Source: Clostridia bacterium
Lineage (GTDB): Bacteria > Bacillota > Clostridia > Oscillospirales > CAG-272
Reading direction: 5' to 3'
Assembly: GCA_017621015.1 (NCBI GenBank)
Contig: JAGAUC010000071.1
Location: forward strand, 1-6,464
Length of the DNA stretch: 6,464 bases
Below the pieces are notes generated by a model. It saw only the letters and a program-made list of their open reading frames with translations. It was not told the origin of the DNA and searched no databases. Shown one piece after another: positions 6,328 to 6,464 of this stretch (the first letter of the stretch is position 1; each line of letters begins with the position of its first letter). The position numbers and the translations under genes were made by a program.

Positions 6328-6464
6328 ATGAACGATTTTTTGAAAATGATATTAAACAGACTAAGCGATGCTATTCCGCTTGCTATTATGGCGGTCATGC
6401 TTTGTGCGATTGGTATAGGCGTGGCTTATTTACTGTTCAAGAAAAAATATAAGGACACAAGGAA
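6328..6464 (+). CDS. Membrane protein of unknown function, N-terminal part only
   Basis: The ATG at 6328 opens a frame that continues past the window edge, showing 45 codons: MNDFLKMILNRLSDAIPLAI and onward. Residues about 14-36 form one hydrophobic membrane segment (AIPLAIMAVMLCAIGIGVAYLLF), followed by the positively charged KKKYKDTR, which by the positive-inside rule would face the cytoplasm. A weak AAAGG ribosome site lies at 6318-6322. Codon use is unlike the preceding genes: ATA twice, TTA twice, CTA, AGA and AGG appear within 45 codons, and GC is low. The start of a multi-span protein such as the VanZ-like family is possible, but too little is visible to assign a function. The real start could also be the internal ATG at 6346. 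Confidence 0.6.
   Translation, partial: MNDFLKMILNRLSDAIPLAIMAVMLCAIGIGVAYLLFKKKYKDTR

Overview
The window is a compact, plus-strand stretch of bacterial chromosome. I read eight complete or nearly complete genes in two co-directional blocks, plus the start of a ninth gene at the right edge. GC content is roughly 50-60% in the rows I counted by hand. Gaps between genes are short, Shine-Dalgarno sequences are strong (GGAGG type), and two gene pairs share 4-base ATGA overlaps. The protein style (a DegV family member, Firmicutes-type PlsX and DeoB, and a short homotetrameric-type cytidine deaminase) suggests a Gram-positive anaerobe of the Clostridia, perhaps an uncultured gut lineage. That placement is an inference from gene style, not a demonstrated identity.

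Block 1 (1-3222) looks like a lipid-related operon. It holds a DegV/FakB-type fatty-acid-binding protein cut by the left window edge, an uncharacterised GNAT-fold protein of about 381 residues, the phosphate acyltransferase PlsX, and a small acyl carrier protein. FakB-type proteins present fatty acids for phosphorylation to acyl-phosphate, and PlsX interconverts acyl-phosphate and acyl-ACP. Three of the four genes therefore fit one acyl-transfer route, and the GNAT protein in the middle is the unknown.

The 95-base gap (3223-3317) holds the clearest regulatory structure. A near-consensus sigma-A promoter (TTGACA, 17 bases, TATGAT with an upstream TG) starts right behind the acp stop codon. It is followed at once by a 12-bp perfect inverted repeat ending in TTTT. 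This looks like a terminator for block 1 whose left arm overlaps the predicted transcription start of block 2.

Block 2 (3318-6276) is a nucleoside-salvage operon in the order deoC, deoD, deoB, cdd. Cdd deaminates (deoxy)cytidine. DeoD phosphorolyses purine nucleosides to (deoxy)ribose-1-phosphate, DeoB moves the phosphate to C5, and DeoC splits deoxyribose-5-phosphate into glyceraldehyde-3-phosphate and acetaldehyde. The key catalytic residues of all four enzymes are visible. No pyrimidine nucleoside phosphorylase is present here.

The right end (6277-6464) changes character. GC drops to about 34%, a 10-base tandem repeat and a possible weak promoter appear, and a short membrane-protein ORF starts at 6328 and runs off the window. 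Most of this window is ordinary housekeeping content. I see no CRISPR array, mobile element, tRNA or rRNA, and no clear novel defence or biosynthetic system.
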